Shown piece by piece: positions 62,560 to 64,000 of a stretch of DNA of 64,000 nt. A model generated the notes under the pieces. The model saw only the letters and a program-made list of their open reading frames with translations, did no database searches and was not told the origin of the DNA. Source of the stretch: Acidobacteriota bacterium. GTDB lineage: Bacteria; Acidobacteriota; Holophagae; Acanthopleuribacterales; Acanthopleuribacteraceae. The position numbers and the translations under genes were made by a program. The stretch is from assembly GCA_020439745.1 (NCBI GenBank), contig JAGQSC010000009.1:62001-126000 (forward strand), written 5' to 3'. Numbering within the stretch: position 1 is the stretch's first letter; the number at the start of each line of letters is the position of its first letter.

Positions 62560-64000
62560 TCGCCTTGTTGATCCTCCTTGTAACACAAGATCTCTATTGG
62601 TACGAACATTACGAAGAAGCTGAGAAGGCTTTCAAAAGGGCCGACTACACGCTGTGTCTCAGTCATCTGGACGCGGCTATCGCCGTAAAACCCACCTCAA
62701 AAAAGGCAGAGATTATCCGCGCCGGACAGAAGCTTGAATACAAGCCTCACTACTACAAGGCTCTGGCACTCTTCAAATTGGGCCATATCGACGAAGCGGT
62801 TGTAGCAGCGGGCATTGCGGCTCAGGGTGAGGTGGTCAAGAATTCATTTGCGCTGCAAAACGAGCTTTTCCCAATTCTGCGCGAATACTCCAGGCGAATC
62901 CAGACGTATAGGCAGGAAATACACAAGGAGCAACAAATCATCAATGCCAGAAGAGAGGTGCTCGAGCTGATTGGTGCTGGCGATCTGGAAGGTGCACGAC
63001 AGGCAATCGGCGCTGCGCGCGCGGACGACCAAGAACGATTCAACGACATTGTCTACCTGCTCAACATGATCGATACCGTTGACCAGCAATCATCCAATAC
63101 CCGCAATCAAGCGCTTTCCCGAATCGAGAGATATCTCTTTGACAAGCAGCCTGAATCAGCACAAGCCTTGTTTCTTGCTCTTCAAGAGACACTCCCTGCA
63201 GACCAGGCCAATGAGCTCAATAAGCGCATCAATCTGGCGATCGAAGCGAAACAAGCATCGCAACTGACCACACAAGAGGACCCACAAGAACAAGCGAGAC
63301 TGCAAGATCAGTTAGACCAGGGTCTAGACGAAATTCGAGGATTGATGGAGCAGAGGGAACTGATGCGCGCCAGTTTGGATGCATTGGCTAATCAGAATGA
63401 ACGGTTACAGCGCGAGCTCACCAGTCAGATCAACGAGGGTAATCCCCTGCCCGGTCCACCTACAGCAGTGTTGCAGGTGATCAAGACAGGACTGCGTGCG
63501 ATTCGGGTCGAAGCTCGATTTGCGGTTCCTTCTGGACTGGCGGATTGGTCCGTAGCGAGCGATAGTTTGATCCTCGAAAACAAAAACCCTGAAGTTGTCT
63601 CTCCGTCCCCAGACAACTTTGTCTACGTGAAGGAGTTCTTGGATGTACCGTTTGGCGATCACTTGGTCACATTATCGGTAAGAGACCAATTGGGACGCAC
63701 GGAGTCCACTCAAACAACAGTCAGCTTGCCCAAGCCCATCTACTTGAAACCCCCGTTTTGGATCATATCTGCAATCTTGGCCTTAGCGGGCACCCTGTCT
63801 CGTTGGTTGAAAACACAGCGAGCTCGGCGTCATGCATTGATGAAACACTTCAACCCCTACATCGCCGGAAGTCCGGTTCGAAAAAGCGACATGTTTTATG
63901 GTCGGGACGCGCTGGTGGAACGGATTGTCGGTCTTGTCCACAAAAACAGCCTCATGATCTATGGCGAACGGCGCATCGGTAAGACAAGCTTACTCTTTCA
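62556..64000 (+). CDS. TPR/coiled-coil - transmembrane - STAND ATPase protein, 3' partial
   Basis: Open from ATG at 62556 (GGAGG before it) to the window end without a stop, 481 codons so far. A hydrophobic start (MIALLILLVTQ) is followed by TPR-like helices to about residue 165, a long coiled coil at about 235-295, then a beta-sandwich-like segment (about 300-390), a transmembrane helix near 397-412 (PPFWIISAILALAGTLS), and a cytosolic region opening with FYGRDALVERIVGLV and a Walker A loop GERRIGKTSLLF, cut off there. The last part is typical of STAND/Orc-type ATPases. Coupled to the barrel gene, it may carry outside signals in. Not in any list of closed frames because it has no stop. Confidence 0.85.
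   Translation, partial: MIALLILLVTQDLYWYEHYEEAEKAFKRADYTLCLSHLDAAIAVKPTSKKAEIIRAGQKLEYKPHYYKALALFKLGHIDEAVVAAGIAAQGEVVKNSFALQNELFPILREYSRRIQTYRQEIHKEQQIINARREVLELIGAGDLEGARQAIGAARADDQERFNDIVYLLNMIDTVDQQSSNTRNQALSRIERYLFDKQPESAQALFLALQETLPADQANELNKRINLAIEAKQASQLTTQEDPQEQARLQDQLDQGLDEIRGLMEQRELMRASLDALANQNERLQRELTSQINEGNPLPGPPTAVLQVIKTGLRAIRVEARFAVPSGLADWSVASDSLILENKNPEVVSPSPDNFVYVKEFLDVPFGDHLVTLSVRDQLGRTESTQTTVSLPKPIYLKPPFWIISAILALAGTLSRWLKTQRARRHALMKHFNPYIAGSPVRKSDMFYGRDALVERIVGLVHKNSLMIYGERRIGKTSLLF

Overview
The window reads as a continuous stretch of chromosome from a Gram-negative, probably free-living bacterium of intermediate GC content. Outer-membrane life is shown by a TonB-dependent receptor with an N-terminal carboxypeptidase-regulatory-like domain, an OmpP1/FadL-like barrel, LspA, Tat components and a heptose-phosphate kinase. 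The mix of these with eukaryotic-type Ser/Thr kinase and STAND ATPase fusions, a choice-of-anchor B protein and Oar-like receptor architecture suggests Acidobacteriota (Holophagae/Acanthopleuribacter-like). That placement is inference from gene style, not from a marker tree. There is no phage, insertion sequence or CRISPR array. Coding density is very high, genes often overlap by 1-8 bases, and TTG or GTG starts are common.

Layout. 1-8.3 kb: the end of a SpoIIE-type phosphatase; a minus-strand tatA-tatC-Trm112-like-rfaE1 run; a giant NtrY-like membrane histidine kinase; a CBS-pair protein. 8.3-23.8 kb: a long minus-strand housekeeping series (TPR protein, HTH-EIIA protein, ClC channel, folC, tilS, ftsH, folP, cdaA, ybbR, glmM, a PdxJ-like protein, maf, rhodanese). 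It is interrupted only by a PLP decarboxylase on the other strand. It joins folate, c-di-AMP and amino-sugar (cell wall) functions. 23.9-24.8 kb: a type IV pilin gene overlapping a truncated prepilin-peptidase gene. 24.8-30.8 kb: minus-strand tRNA-Val, infC, rpmI, rplT, pheS, pheT, zapB-like, zapA, 6S RNA and ymdB. 30.8-32.3 kb: acpS and prfB, the latter with the classical programmed +1 frameshift.

32.4-43 kb is more accessory: a secreted choice-of-anchor B protein with a multicopper oxidase, a catalytically dead M1-type peptidase homologue, a large TonB-dependent receptor, then tyrS. 43-47 kb holds the most unusual gene: a predicted cytosolic protein with an intact Ser/Thr kinase, a STAND-type ATPase, a helical/TPR region and a C-terminal family-5 solute-binding (oligopeptide-binding) domain in one 1309-residue chain. 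47-51.3 kb: a membrane protein with a degenerate M23-like domain, then a translationally coupled minus-strand set (glutaminyl cyclase, lspA, DegT-type aminotransferase, Gfo/Idh oxidoreductase) that could make a diamino sugar for lipid A. 51.4-58 kb: a thioredoxin-like protein, a membrane protein coupled to an aldehyde dehydrogenase, an SLC12-like transporter and a site-2 protease. 58-64 kb: a large secreted protein, a divergent outer-membrane barrel, and the beginning of a TPR/coiled-coil/transmembrane/STAND ATPase protein that runs off the window.

The strongest candidates for undescribed biology are the kinase-STAND-SBP fusion, the PdxJ-like protein that has lost its active site but stays in the cdaA-glmM operon, the dead M1 homologue, the stand-alone prepilin-peptidase N-domain, and a PheRS beta subunit without its tRNA-binding OB domain.
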